A stretch of DNA of 64,000 bases. Source: Clostridium muellerianum. GTDB taxonomy: Bacteria; Bacillota; Clostridia; Clostridiales; Clostridiaceae. The stretch spans positions 62,001-126,000 of the forward strand of contig NZ_JABBNI010000047.1 of NCBI RefSeq assembly GCF_012926525.1, read 5' to 3'. The notes under the pieces were generated by a model that worked only from the letters and a program-made list of their open reading frames with translations, was not told the DNA's origin and searched no databases. Positions 42,152 through 51,690 of the stretch are shown here, piece by piece (the first letter of the stretch is position 1; every line of letters starts with the position of its first letter). The position numbers and the translations under genes were made by a program.

Positions 42152-44845
42152 ATGAATATTAAAGAAAGTAAGCTAGAAGATGTTTTAAAAAGCCGTGGAA
42201 TTGACATGAAAAATATTGATAATACTTCAGAAGCAGATATTCCAGAAGCAAAGGAAAGTACTCAAAAGCTTATGGATATTTATTATACTTTAAAAGTTAC
42301 TGCAGATATGGAAGCTGCATATTGGTATAACAGAACCTGGTGGGAAAATGATGGCGAAATAATTGAGGTAAGAAGAGCTAAAGCTGTGGCTGCTTCTTTA
42401 TCACACATGACACCTACAATTTTACCTTATGAGAAACTTGTTATGAACAAGACAAAAAATGTTAGGGGAGCATTCCCATTCCCTTGGGTTTGTGCAAGCT
42501 TTTTTAATGCTCAAGCAGAAGCTTTAATGAATGAAGTGGATGCTCCAGCAGAAAATGAAGCTGACTCAGTAAGTGTTGTTGGTGCTGGTGGAGGTAACGT
42601 TACTGAAAGTTATGGAAATGTTATCTCTATTGCTAAAAAGTTTGGTATGAGAAAGGAAGAAATTCCTGTTCTAGTTAAAACATCAAAGCCTTGGGAAGGA
42701 ATTTCAGTAGAAGAATTAAGCGATAAGTACTCAAAGATGACACCAGGATATGACCAGTTTAAAAATATAATGGAAGGCGTTATCTGTATGTTTGATTCCT
42801 TCGCAATTCCACAGGGACGTGAAGTAATTAACTATTATATGCCTTTGCAGTACGGTTTTGATAGAATAATTGAATTATGTGATGAAAAAATTGCTGAAGT
42901 CATGGGTCAAGCAGGTGAAGATGGCGATTTCGGTATGAGCAGAGGTTATTACTATGCAGCAATGAAGGAAATTACAAAGGGTTTAAGTGCGTGGTGTGAA
43001 AACTATTCAAAGAGAGCGAAGTATTTAGCTACCATTGAAACAGATCCACAAATTAAAGCTAACTATGAAAAAATTGAAGAGGTTATGGGTAATATTGCTC
43101 ATAAGAAACCTGCAAACTTCTGGGAAGCAATTCAGATGACCCTTTGTTGTCATTTAGGTGTTGTTAATGAAGACCCTCAATCTGGTCTTTCAATTGGCAG
43201 ACTCGGACAAGTATTGCAGCCATTCTATGAAAAAGATGTAGAAGATGGTGTTATGACAGATGAAGAAGTAATTGAACTTCTTGAATTATACAGAATTAAA
43301 ATTACTTGTATTGAATGTTTTGCATCAGCAGGTGTATCTGGTGGCGTTCTTTCTGGTAATACATTTAACAACCTTTCATTAGGTGGACAAAATTACGATG
43401 GACTTTCAGCAGTTACTCCACTAGAATATTTAATTGTTGAAGCAGGTATGAGAAATCAAACTCCTCAGCCTACATTAAGTGTATTATATGATGAAAAGAC
43501 ACCAGAAGACTTCCTTATGAAGGCTGCTTCTTGTACAAAACTTGGTCTTGGATATCCTGCATGGATGAACAACCAGACAGGAATGAACTTTATGATGAGA
43601 AACTATGGACCAGAAGGAATGGATCTTCATGATGCAAGAGCATGGTGCCTTGGAGGATGCCTAGAATCTGCACCTGGATGCTTCTTGCCACTTGAATATA
43701 ATGGAAAGGTAACAATGATTCCTGGTGGTGCTTCACCTACATGTGGTACAGGTGTTCACTTTATTGGTATGCCTAAAGTACTTGAGCTTGTTCTAACAAA
43801 CGGTTTAGATAAAAGAACAGGAAAGCAAGTATATCCACCTCATAATAAGAAGCTAGATTCTTATGAAACAATGGTAGATCAATGGAAAGAGTATATGGAA
43901 CTTACTACAGATGTTGTAAATAGATGCAATAATATTCAAATGGATATTTGGAGAAAATATAATATGCCAGCTGTTAATTCCTTATTAAAACCTGACTGCT
44001 TTACAAAGGGAAAACACATTGGCACTATGGGAGCAAGATATAACTCATGTATTAACTTTGAATCCTGTGGAACTATTACTTTCGTTAATACATTGACTTC
44101 AATAAAGAAGAATGTATTTGATGATAAGAAGTTTACAATTGAAGAAATGACAGATGCAATGCTTAATAACTTTGGATTTAAGACTGCATATGAAACAGGG
44201 GTGTTCTCACCTGACTTTAGAGAGAGTACAGAAAACAGTCCTAAATATGAGAAAATCTTTGCAGCATGTGTAAATGCACCAAAATACGGTAATGCTGACA
44301 AGTATGCAGATGAAATTTTTAAAGCATATCATTATTATATTTATGATATGACACATAAATTCCGTTCATACTATGGCAAGCCTTTATATTTATGCCAGAT
44401 TTCAGTATCAACACATGGTCCTCAAGGATTTGTAACCTTGGCTACAGCTGATGGAAGACTTGCAGGCACAACTTATTCAGATGGTTCTGTATCTGCAGCA
44501 GCAGGAACAGATAAAAATGGTATTTATGCTATATTTGAATCTGCAACAGTTTATGACCACTCAATGCATCAAAATGCACAGATGAATTTAAAATTACATC
44601 CAACAGCAGTTAAAGGTATCAGCGGAACAAGAAAACTTCTTGATCTTGTACGTGCTTATATGAGAAAAGGTGGATTTCATGTTCAGTTTAATGTTGTTGA
44701 TTCTAAAACATTGAGGGATGCCCAGCTTACACCAGAGAAGTATAGAGAACTTATGGTTCGTGTAGCTGGATTTACGCAATACTGGTGTGAAATCGGTAAG
44801 CCTATTCAAGATGAAGTTATTTACAGAACTGAATATGATAAATAA
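42152..44845 (+). CDS. hpdB: 4-hydroxyphenylacetate decarboxylase, catalytic glycyl-radical subunit
   Basis: An 897-residue glycyl radical enzyme that decarboxylates 4-hydroxyphenylacetate to p-cresol. All residues known to be important in the C. scatologenes enzyme CsdB are present at the same numbers: S344, the CLE pair C503/E505 in GGCLESAPG, H536, E637 in NFESCGT, and the radical G873 in RVAGFTQYW near the C-terminus. The 897-residue length also agrees. The separate small subunit encoded next marks it as HPAD and not the small-subunit-free indoleacetate decarboxylase. The gene begins the hpdBCA cluster. RBS AGGAGG precedes the ATG. In C. scatologenes it is called csdB. Confidence 0.97.
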   Translation: MNIKESKLEDVLKSRGIDMKNIDNTSEADIPEAKESTQKLMDIYYTLKVTADMEAAYWYNRTWWENDGEIIEVRRAKAVAASLSHMTPTILPYEKLVMNKTKNVRGAFPFPWVCASFFNAQAEALMNEVDAPAENEADSVSVVGAGGGNVTESYGNVISIAKKFGMRKEEIPVLVKTSKPWEGISVEELSDKYSKMTPGYDQFKNIMEGVICMFDSFAIPQGREVINYYMPLQYGFDRIIELCDEKIAEVMGQAGEDGDFGMSRGYYYAAMKEITKGLSAWCENYSKRAKYLATIETDPQIKANYEKIEEVMGNIAHKKPANFWEAIQMTLCCHLGVVNEDPQSGLSIGRLGQVLQPFYEKDVEDGVMTDEEVIELLELYRIKITCIECFASAGVSGGVLSGNTFNNLSLGGQNYDGLSAVTPLEYLIVEAGMRNQTPQPTLSVLYDEKTPEDFLMKAASCTKLGLGYPAWMNNQTGMNFMMRNYGPEGMDLHDARAWCLGGCLESAPGCFLPLEYNGKVTMIPGGASPTCGTGVHFIGMPKVLELVLTNGLDKRTGKQVYPPHNKKLDSYETMVDQWKEYMELTTDVVNRCNNIQMDIWRKYNMPAVNSLLKPDCFTKGKHIGTMGARYNSCINFESCGTITFVNTLTSIKKNVFDDKKFTIEEMTDAMLNNFGFKTAYETGVFSPDFRESTENSPKYEKIFAACVNAPKYGNADKYADEIFKAYHYYIYDMTHKFRSYYGKPLYLCQISVSTHGPQGFVTLATADGRLAGTTYSDGSVSAAAGTDKNGIYAIFESATVYDHSMHQNAQMNLKLHPTAVKGISGTRKLLDLVRAYMRKGGFHVQFNVVDSKTLRDAQLTPEKYRELMVRVAGFTQYWCEIGKPIQDEVIYRTEYDK

Positions 44846-44878
44846 TAGTATACTAAAAAATGAATGGAGGTAATAGCA

Positions 44879-45139
44879 ATGCGCCACTATGATTGTAAAA
44901 ATTATATAAATTTAGATTGTGAAAAAGGTCTTTGTGCATTAACAAAGGGAATGGTTCCTATTGATGGCGAAGGAAGTGAGGCTTGCCCTAATTTTAAGGC
45001 AGCTGAAAAATGTGGAAACTGCAAAAGCTTTTGTAATCCAGATAAGTATGGATTAGGAACATGTAAAGGTTTGGAAAAAGAAAACTGGGCATATGCTACT
45101 TGTGGTGCTTCCACATGTCCCGGATATAAAGCAGAATAG
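44879..45139 (+). CDS. hpdC: 4-hydroxyphenylacetate decarboxylase, small Fe-S subunit
   Basis: An 86-residue subunit with eight cysteines in two groups (CKNYINLDCEKGLC...C and CGNCKSFC...C), matching the two [4Fe-4S] clusters of the HPAD gamma subunit. It holds the catalytic subunit in an activatable hetero-octamer in characterised relatives. The earlier in-frame ATG at 44864 overlaps the RBS GGAGG (44866-44870); the ATG at 44879 gives MRHYDCKN, the known start. It sits 33 bases after hpdB and 8 before hpdA. Confidence 0.96.
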   Translation: MRHYDCKNYINLDCEKGLCALTKGMVPIDGEGSEACPNFKAAEKCGNCKSFCNPDKYGLGTCKGLEKENWAYATCGASTCPGYKAE

Positions 45140-45147
45140 GTAATGTT

Positions 45148-46086
45148 ATGAAAGAAAAAGGTTTAATATTTGATATACAAAGCTTTTCTGTACATGATGG
45201 ACCAGGCTGTAGAACAAGCATATTTTTTACAGGATGTCCCCTTCAGTGTAAATGGTGTGCTAATCCTGAAAGTTGGATTAAGAAAAAGCATATTATGGTT
45301 GCAGAAAATGTATGCAAATGGAAAAATGGCTGTCGAGCATGTATAAACGTATGTCCACATGACTCAATTAAGTTTAATGAGGATGGTAAGTTAGGAATAC
45401 TGAGGGATACTTGTGAAAAATGCGAGACTTTTGATTGTGTTAATATCTGTCCTAATAATACTTTGAAGCAGTGTGTTAAGGAATATACAGTAGATGAACT
45501 TATGACAATTTTGAAACGTGACTTTAATAATTGGGGTTCTGATGGGGGAGTAACCTTCACAGGTGGAGAGCCTTTAATGCACCATGAATTTTTGGTAGAA
45601 GTATTGAAAAAGTGTTATGAACACCAGATTCATAAAGCAATTGAAACTAGTGGATATGCAAAACAGGAAGTATTTTTAGAAGTATTAAAGTACATTGATT
45701 TTGCATTTATTGATGTAAAAAATATGGATAGAGAAAAACATAAACAAGGAACGGCAGTTTATAATGATTTGATACTTTCAAATATTGAAGCACTTAAAAA
45801 ATCTGGTTGGAATGGTAGGCTTGTTTTAAGACAACCTACTATAGCAGGATATAATGACAGTGATGAAAATGCATACAAGCTAATTGAATTTATGAATAAA
45901 AATTCTCTATATGAGATCAATCTTTTGAAATTCCACAGATTAGGAGAGACAAAGTGGAATCAACTAGGAAAAGAGTACGAATATAGCAAGTGTGGAAATA
46001 TGACAAATGAAAAAATGAAACATCTTCAACAGTTATATTTAAATAACAATATAGCCTGTTATATAGGTGATGATACGTCTTTTTAA
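45148..46086 (+). CDS. hpdA: HPAD-activating radical SAM enzyme
   Basis: A 312-residue glycyl-radical-enzyme activase. The radical SAM cluster is CPLQCKWC (the CxxxCxxC motif) near residues 30-37. A ferredoxin-like insert with two further clusters follows (CKWKNGCRACINVC; CEKCETFDCVNIC, about 53-108), and the GGEPLMHHEFL motif binds SAM. It generates the radical on G873 of hpdB using reduced ferredoxin and SAM. Only a few bases separate it from hpdC, and its start (ATG 45148) has a weak RBS (AGGTAATGTT), so translation is probably coupled. Confidence 0.95.
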   Translation: MKEKGLIFDIQSFSVHDGPGCRTSIFFTGCPLQCKWCANPESWIKKKHIMVAENVCKWKNGCRACINVCPHDSIKFNEDGKLGILRDTCEKCETFDCVNICPNNTLKQCVKEYTVDELMTILKRDFNNWGSDGGVTFTGGEPLMHHEFLVEVLKKCYEHQIHKAIETSGYAKQEVFLEVLKYIDFAFIDVKNMDREKHKQGTAVYNDLILSNIEALKKSGWNGRLVLRQPTIAGYNDSDENAYKLIEFMNKNSLYEINLLKFHRLGETKWNQLGKEYEYSKCGNMTNEKMKHLQQLYLNNNIACYIGDDTSF

Positions 46087-46212
46087 TCTTATATTTTAAT
46101 ATAGCTGGAGATGAGGGTGTTGACAATGCTCGTGATGGCATAAATCTAAATTTAGAAAACTCTAATTAATTTTAAAATTTAATAAAAAAACAAAAAATAA
46201 TAAAAATATAAG
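46087..46212. other. Region after hpdA, possible coding remnant
   Basis: No clear terminator was found immediately after hpdA. Bases about 46103-46168 are open and read AGDEGVDNARDGINLNLENS before a stop, which looks like decayed coding sequence but has no start. Confidence 0.3.
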
Positions 46213-46241
46213 TTGACAATTTATATTTGTGTTGCTATAAT
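46213..46241 (+). promoter_or_regulatory. Consensus sigma-A promoter of metNIQ
   Basis: TTGACA (46213-46218), 17 bases, TATAAT (46236-46241). A perfect match to consensus, just before the SAM riboswitch. Confidence 0.85.
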
Positions 46242-46271
46242 TTAAAACATAAATTAAATAAATATTTCGCA

Positions 46272-46430
46272 CTTATCAAGAGTGGTGGAGGGACTGGCCC
46301 GATGAAACCCAGCAACCAGTATCATATTTATATGATATATTGGTGCTAACTCCTGCGGCGCAAGCTGAGAGATGAGAGGTTAAATTAAGAGTTGTAGCTC
46401 GAGGTTTTTCCTCGGGCTTTAATTATTTTT
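46272..46430 (+). ncRNA. SAM-I (S-box) riboswitch with terminator
   Basis: The core reads CTTATCAAGAGTGGTGGAGG, ACTGGCCCGATGAAACCCAG, CAACC and, further on, GTGCTAA-TCCTGCGGCGCAA-GCTGAGAGATGAG. These are the conserved S-box segments. P1 pairs CTTATC (46272-46277) with GATGAG (46371-46376). The terminator AGCTCGAGG / CCTCGGGCT and TT-rich tail follow at 46396-46430. When SAM is bound the terminator forms and metNIQ is switched off. Confidence 0.93.
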
Positions 46431-46585
46431 CCGAGGAATACCTGATGTGATACTTCACCTGAATGAAGATTTACTTGATTTCATGAAAATAAGGTGAAAT
46501 ATACAAGTTTTATAACTATTGCGATTTAGCGAATTGCAGTTGTGACGAATTAAAGTGGCAAGTATAAATAGAAAGGAAATGTAAA

Positions 46586-47554
46586 ATGATTAAATTAGAA
46601 AATGTAAATAAGAGTTTTTCTCATAATCAAGTACTTAAAAATATAAATTTACGTGTAGAAAAAGGTGACATTATAGGTATAGTAGGACACAGTGGAGCAG
46701 GAAAATCTACACTTTTAAGATGCTTGAATGCTTTGGAAACTTATGATAGTGGAAATGTAACTATTATGGGAAAGGAATTAAAAGGATTAAAAGAAAAAGA
46801 AATAAAAACTATAAGAAAAAAGTTAGGTATGATATTTCAGAATTTCAATCTTTTAAATAGAAAAGATGTATTTGATAATATAGCGCTTCCTTTACAGGTA
46901 TGGAATTTTGATAAAGCTTACGTAGAGAAGAAGGTAACTAATCTAGTTAAGTTAGTGGGACTTGAAGATAAAATTCACAGTATGCCTAAAGATTTAAGTG
47001 GTGGACAAAAACAGAGGGTTGGAATAGCAAGGGCTTTAGCTTTAGATCCAGAAATATTATTGTGTGATGAAGCTACATCGGCACTAGACCCTAATACTAC
47101 AAAATCTATATTAGAACTTATAAAGAAAATAAATGAGGAATTAAACATAACAGTAGTTTTAGTTACACATCAAATGGAAGTGGTTAAGGAAATATGCAAT
47201 AGGGTTGCACTTATGGAAAAAGGAGAAATAAAAGGTCAGGGTACTGTAGAAGAATTATTCTTAAAGCCAGATAAGTCGCTGCAAAAGTTATTAGGAGAAA
47301 ATGAAATAATTCCTGAAACTGGAGTAAATATAAAGATATTTTTTCCTAAAGAATATAGTCAGCAGTGTATTATAACTTCAATAGCTAGAGAACTTGATAT
47401 AGATTTCTCTATAGTGTGGGGAAAGCTTGAAAAGTTTAGAGATAATGTTTTAGGATCTCTTGTTATAAATACAAATGAAAAGCATAAAGAGAGCATATGT
47501 AAATTTCTAGATTCAAAATCTATAATTTGGGAGGTGATTGAAAGTGATGTTTAA
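46586..47554 (+). CDS. metN: Methionine ABC transporter ATP-binding protein
   Basis: A 322-residue ATPase. Walker A is GHSGAGKST (residues about 33-41), the signature motif is LSGGQKQRVGIARAL, and Walker B is ILLCDEAT. The C-terminal 80 residues form the NIL/ACT-like domain (IIPETGVNIKIFFPKEYSQQC...), the regulatory part of MetN that binds methionine. The upstream SAM riboswitch confirms a role in methionine uptake. It overlaps metI by a few bases, so the two are translationally coupled. Confidence 0.95.
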   Translation: MIKLENVNKSFSHNQVLKNINLRVEKGDIIGIVGHSGAGKSTLLRCLNALETYDSGNVTIMGKELKGLKEKEIKTIRKKLGMIFQNFNLLNRKDVFDNIALPLQVWNFDKAYVEKKVTNLVKLVGLEDKIHSMPKDLSGGQKQRVGIARALALDPEILLCDEATSALDPNTTKSILELIKKINEELNITVVLVTHQMEVVKEICNRVALMEKGEIKGQGTVEELFLKPDKSLQKLLGENEIIPETGVNIKIFFPKEYSQQCIITSIARELDIDFSIVWGKLEKFRDNVLGSLVINTNEKHKESICKFLDSKSIIWEVIESDV

Positions 47555-48188
47555 TGAAATATTACTTCCAGCATTAGGGGAAACAATACAAATGGTTTTA
47601 ATATCTACTTTTTTAGCAGTAGTTATAGGATTTATACCAGCAATTATACTTGTGTTAACAGATGAAGATGGCTTGAGACCTAATAAATTTATATATAAAA
47701 TATTAGATTTTATAATAAATACATTGCGTTCCTTCCCATTCTTGATATTAATGATTTCTATATTCCCACTTACAAAATTGATTGTTGGAACAAGTATAGG
47801 AACAAATGCAGCTATAGTACCTTTAACACTAGCAGCAGCACCATTTGCAGCTAGGGTAATAGAATCTTCTATGAAAGAAGTAGACAAGGGTGTAATAGAA
47901 GCTGCGAAGTCCTTTGGATCAAGCAACTGGCAAATAATATATAAAGTAATATTAAAGGAAGCATTTCCTTCTATAATATTAGGAATAACTTTAACAGTTA
48001 TTAGTGTAGTTGGTTACTCTGCTATGGCAGGAGCTATTGGTGGAGGCGGCCTCGGAAATGTAGCCATCAACTATGGATACTATAGATTTAAAACAGATAT
48101 AATGATCTACACTGTTGTGATCTTAATAGTTCTTGTTCAAGTTTTTCAAAGTTTAGGTACATTTATTTATAGAAAGTTAAGTAAATAA
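47547..48188 (+). CDS. metI: Methionine ABC transporter permease
   Basis: A 213-residue membrane subunit with five helices. The EAA loop that docks MetN is EAAKSFGSSNWQIIYKVILKEA (residues about 118-139). The RBS is GGGAGGTG (47529-47536). ATG 47547 overlaps the end of metN; GTG 47544 or TTG 47538 are possible alternative starts. Confidence 0.94.
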   Translation: MFNEILLPALGETIQMVLISTFLAVVIGFIPAIILVLTDEDGLRPNKFIYKILDFIINTLRSFPFLILMISIFPLTKLIVGTSIGTNAAIVPLTLAAAPFAARVIESSMKEVDKGVIEAAKSFGSSNWQIIYKVILKEAFPSIILGITLTVISVVGYSAMAGAIGGGGLGNVAINYGYYRFKTDIMIYTVVILIVLVQVFQSLGTFIYRKLSK

Positions 48189-48237
48189 TATTATTTTAAA
48201 TAACAAAATAAAAATATAATTAAGAGGGGTAATAAAA

Positions 48238-49065
48238 ATGAAAAAGAGAAAAATAATATCTTTAATACTATCATCACTTGTTGTTTTATCATTAGCAGGA
48301 TGTGGAAGTAAAGGTGGAGATGCTTCAAGTTCAAGCAGCACAGGCAAAGATTCAAAGGTAATAAAAGTAGGTGCTACACCAGTACCACATGCAGAAATAT
48401 TAAAGCAAGTTAAACCAATATTACAGAAAGAGGGATATGATCTTCAAATTGTTGAATTTACAGATTATGTAACACCAAACACTGCTTTAAATGAAGGACA
48501 ATTAGATGCAAACTTTTATCAACATATACCTTATTTAGAACAGTTTAATAAAGAAAAACATACTGAATTATCTTATACTGTAAAAGTTCATCTTGAACCA
48601 ATGGGAGTATATTCAAATAAGGCTAAAAAAATATCTGATATAAAAGATGGTGCAGAAATTGCTATACCTAGTGATCCAACAAATGGAGCTAGAGCTTTAA
48701 AAGTTCTTCAAAATGCAGGACTTATTAAAGTAAAAGATGGTGAACTTATCTCAAAAGCAGATATAACTGAAAATAAGAAAAATATTAAAATAAAAGAGTT
48801 AGAGGCTCCTCAACTTCCAAGAGTTTTAGGAGATGTAGATGCAGCTGTTATAAATTCAAATTACGCTCTTCAAGCAAATTTAAATCCTACAAAAGATGCC
48901 ATTGCTATAGAGCCAAAGGATTCACCATATGCTAATATACTTGCAGTAAGAACTAAGGATAAAGACAAAGATTCCATAAAGGCTTTATCTAAGGCACTTA
49001 ATTCACCAGAAATTAAAAAGTTTATAGAAGAGAAATATAAAGGAAGCATAATTGCATCATTTTAA
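48238..49065 (+). CDS. metQ: Methionine-binding lipoprotein
   Basis: A 275-residue NlpA/MetQ-family lipoprotein: signal peptide with lipobox LSLAGCGS (Cys at 22), a Ser-rich linker, and the family domain beginning VIKVGATPVPHAEILKQVKP. FTDYVTPNTALNEGQLDANFYQHIPYL and EIAIPSDPTNGARALKVLQ are strongly conserved in the family. It binds methionine outside the cell and hands it to MetI. It follows metI after about 50 bases. A terminator ends the operon. Confidence 0.95.
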   Translation: MKKRKIISLILSSLVVLSLAGCGSKGGDASSSSSTGKDSKVIKVGATPVPHAEILKQVKPILQKEGYDLQIVEFTDYVTPNTALNEGQLDANFYQHIPYLEQFNKEKHTELSYTVKVHLEPMGVYSNKAKKISDIKDGAEIAIPSDPTNGARALKVLQNAGLIKVKDGELISKADITENKKNIKIKELEAPQLPRVLGDVDAAVINSNYALQANLNPTKDAIAIEPKDSPYANILAVRTKDKDKDSIKALSKALNSPEIKKFIEEKYKGSIIASF

Positions 49066-49076
49066 TATTTGAGTTT

Positions 49077-49114
49077 AGGGGTTGATACATTAATTAGTGT
49101 ATAAGCCCCTTTAT
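49077..49114 (+). terminator. Intrinsic terminator of metNIQ
   Basis: AGGGG-TTGATACA / TGTATAA-GCCCCT, with a T-rich tail, just after metQ. Confidence 0.75.
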
Positions 49115-49157
49115 TTATCCCTCAATTTATGTAAAAATATATGTTAGAGGTGAAACT

Positions 49158-50606
49158 ATGTTTTCAGATATAAAATTCAATAAAGAAGTACCTGTATATA
49201 TACAGATTAAAGATTATATTAAGGAAATGATACTTGGAGGAATGCTTCAAAGTGGAGAGAAGCTGCCTTCCACAAGAGAAATGTCGTCCATTATGAAAGT
49301 AAGTAGAAATACTATTATATATGCTTATGAATTTTTGCAGGATGAGGGATTTATATTAATAAAAAAAGGAAAAGGAGCTTTTGTATCTCAAATTCATGTA
49401 GAAATGCAGGAAAAATGGAATGTAAATTGGAGTACTTTAGTCAATGATTATGCAAAGGATTCAGAAAGACTTGATATTGTAAAGCATGAGGATAAGTGGG
49501 AAAAGGGTATGATATCCTTTAAAAGTATAGCACCAGATGAAAATCTTTTTGATGTTGAAGAATTTAAAAAAGCTTTTTTAAATCGTATGTCTATAGAGGG
49601 TAAAAAAATATTAAATTATGGATATGCTCAAGGGTATAAACCTTTAATTGAGTATCTTCTTAAATATATGAAAAACAAGGGAGTCAACACAGAGGGGAAG
49701 GATATACTTATAACTAATGGCTTTACTGAAGGTTTTGATATAATACTATCATCTCTTACAAAAGCTAAGGACAAAATCCTTTGTGAAAATCCTACTCATA
49801 ATACAGCAATAAAAATAATGAAGCTTCATGGATTGTGTATTGAAGGAGTGGATATGGATATTGATGGTATAAATATAAAAAAGTTAGAGGAAAAACTTCA
49901 AAAAGATAAATTTGCTCTTTCATATTTTATTCCGTCCTATCACAATCCTACAGGAATTGTAATGTCTCCAGAAAAAAGAGTTCAGCTTTATAAATTGCTT
50001 AGAAAGTATAATGTTCCTATAATTGAAGATGGATTTAATGAAGAGTTAAGATATACAGGAGCTCATGTTGCACCAATAGCAGCATTGTGTGGTGAAGGAA
50101 ATGGTTTAATATATATAGGAAGTTTTTCAAAAATACTTTTTCCTGGTATAAGAATCGGATGGATTTTAGGAGATAAAAATATTATAGGATATTTAGAAAG
50201 TGTGAAAAGAAGCAGAAATATTCATACTTCATTTTTAGATCAAGCTGTGTTTTATGATTATTTGCAGTGTGGAAATTTTGAAAAGTATATAAAAAAAGCT
50301 AGAAAAGTTTATAGAGAAAAATATGAATTTGCAGTCGAATGTGCAAAGAAGTATATTTCAAATGGGCAGGTTATAGGTGAAGGAGGACTTCACATATTTG
50401 TAAAACTTAATGGAATAGATGCTAGAAAATTACTGAAAAAGTGTTATGATAAAGGTGTAATATTTACACCAGGAGATATTTTTTATACAGATGACAAAGG
50501 CTTTGATACATTAAGGCTGGGATTTTCCAGAGTAACTAAAGAAGAAATAGAAAGAGGCTTTAAAATAATTGGAGATGAAACTAAAAGTTTAATGAAAAAG
50601 AACTAG
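49158..50606 (+). CDS. MocR/PdxR-type regulator: GntR helix-turn-helix fused to aminotransferase domain
   Basis: A 482-residue fusion. The N-terminal 75 residues are a GntR-type winged helix (GGMLQSGEKLPSTREMSSIMKVSRNTIIYAYE). The rest is a fold-type I PLP domain (about 110-480) with the pyridoxal-lysine motif SFSKILFPGIRIGW near residue 325 and SYHNPTGIVMSPEKR near 260. MocR proteins sense PLP or an amino-acid derivative and control vitamin B6, GABA or amino-acid genes. The gene immediately downstream starts 11 bases later, so they form an operon. The true target is unknown. Confidence 0.88.
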   Translation: MFSDIKFNKEVPVYIQIKDYIKEMILGGMLQSGEKLPSTREMSSIMKVSRNTIIYAYEFLQDEGFILIKKGKGAFVSQIHVEMQEKWNVNWSTLVNDYAKDSERLDIVKHEDKWEKGMISFKSIAPDENLFDVEEFKKAFLNRMSIEGKKILNYGYAQGYKPLIEYLLKYMKNKGVNTEGKDILITNGFTEGFDIILSSLTKAKDKILCENPTHNTAIKIMKLHGLCIEGVDMDIDGINIKKLEEKLQKDKFALSYFIPSYHNPTGIVMSPEKRVQLYKLLRKYNVPIIEDGFNEELRYTGAHVAPIAALCGEGNGLIYIGSFSKILFPGIRIGWILGDKNIIGYLESVKRSRNIHTSFLDQAVFYDYLQCGNFEKYIKKARKVYREKYEFAVECAKKYISNGQVIGEGGLHIFVKLNGIDARKLLKKCYDKGVIFTPGDIFYTDDKGFDTLRLGFSRVTKEEIERGFKIIGDETKSLMKKN

Positions 50607-50617
50607 GGGGTAAAAAA

Positions 50618-51634
50618 ATGTTTAATGAGAACTATAGAACTGTAGATGAAATAGAGTGGGAAGGAAGAATTGATAGTGAAACTAATTTTGATGCTTTTAG
50701 ATGGCATCAATGGATTAAAAGTATTGATTTAAGAGACGAAAAATTAACTCCTTATACAGGAAAGTTAGGCATTGCTTTTATTGGTTTTTGTTGTGATGAG
50801 GGCATTAGACGTAATAAAGGTAGGGCTGGAGCTGTCAATGGTCCTAAGAGTATTAGAAAAGAATTAAGTGGTTTACCTTGTGCCTTTAAAAAAGATCTTG
50901 AGCTTTTTGATGCAGGAAATGTATTTTGCGAAAATATAAGTTTGGAAGAAAGTCAAAGTTTACTTTCAGAAGCAGTGGACAAAATATTATCCTTAAATCT
51001 TTTCCCAATAGTTTTAGGGGGAGGACACGAAGTTGCTTTTGGACATTATAAGGGAATATTAAGCAACCTATTAAAAAGTGAAAGCAAACCTAACATAGGA
51101 ATAATAAATTTTGACGCTCACTTTGATATTAGACCTTACGAAAATGGTGGAACATCAGGAACTATGTTCAGACAAATATCAGATATTTGTAAAGAAAAAG
51201 ATCTTAAATATGATTATTTTTGTATGGGGATTCAGAAACACAGCAATACTGTTGAATTATTTAAAACTGCGGATAAACTTAATGTAAAGTATATTTTAGC
51301 AAAACATATTTCACAAAACAATATTTTTGATCAATTAGATGAGTTAGATAATTTTATTAAAGATCAGGAACATATTTATATAACTGTATGTTCGGACGTA
51401 TTTTCTTCTGCTTTTGCACCAGGTGTAAGTGCATCACAGTCTTTAGGGTTAGATCCTGAAATAGTATTAAAGTTCATTAAACATATTTTAAGATCTAATA
51501 AAGTAATAAGTTTTGATATAGCTGAAGTATCACCAAGATTTGATCAGGATAATAATACTGCAAATTTAGCAGCAGTTATAATATTTTCAATAGTTACAGC
51601 TTTAGCTAAGATTAACAATCTATCATACTATTAA
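50618..51634 (+). CDS. Ureohydrolase-family protein (formimidoylglutamase/agmatinase-like)
   Basis: A 338-residue arginase-superfamily hydrolase. Metal-binding motifs: VLGGGHEVAFGHYKG (GGGHE), IINFDAHFDIRPY (DAHxD) and a DxD-like segment VCSDVFSSAFAPGVSAS, where the first Asp of DxD is replaced by Cys. AFAPGVSA is typical of HutG-type formimidoylglutamases. The pairing with a MocR regulator suggests a role in amino-acid or guanidino-compound use; exact substrate unknown. The Cys replacement is shared by several HutG-like proteins I recall, so it is not evidence of inactivity. RBS AGGGGG precedes the ATG. Confidence 0.75.
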   Translation: MFNENYRTVDEIEWEGRIDSETNFDAFRWHQWIKSIDLRDEKLTPYTGKLGIAFIGFCCDEGIRRNKGRAGAVNGPKSIRKELSGLPCAFKKDLELFDAGNVFCENISLEESQSLLSEAVDKILSLNLFPIVLGGGHEVAFGHYKGILSNLLKSESKPNIGIINFDAHFDIRPYENGGTSGTMFRQISDICKEKDLKYDYFCMGIQKHSNTVELFKTADKLNVKYILAKHISQNNIFDQLDELDNFIKDQEHIYITVCSDVFSSAFAPGVSASQSLGLDPEIVLKFIKHILRSNKVISFDIAEVSPRFDQDNNTANLAAVIIFSIVTALAKINNLSYY

Positions 51635-51690
51635 TGATGATATAATAATATGATAAAATTTTACTTTGTAATTTAAGCAAAATGTGACTC

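Noticed and set aside
42152-44845. Indoleacetate decarboxylase (skatole-forming) instead of HPAD
   Set aside because: The known enzyme of that type has no small Fe-S subunit. Here a typical hpdC follows, and the HPAD residue set is complete at the expected positions. Activity on indoleacetate cannot be excluded.
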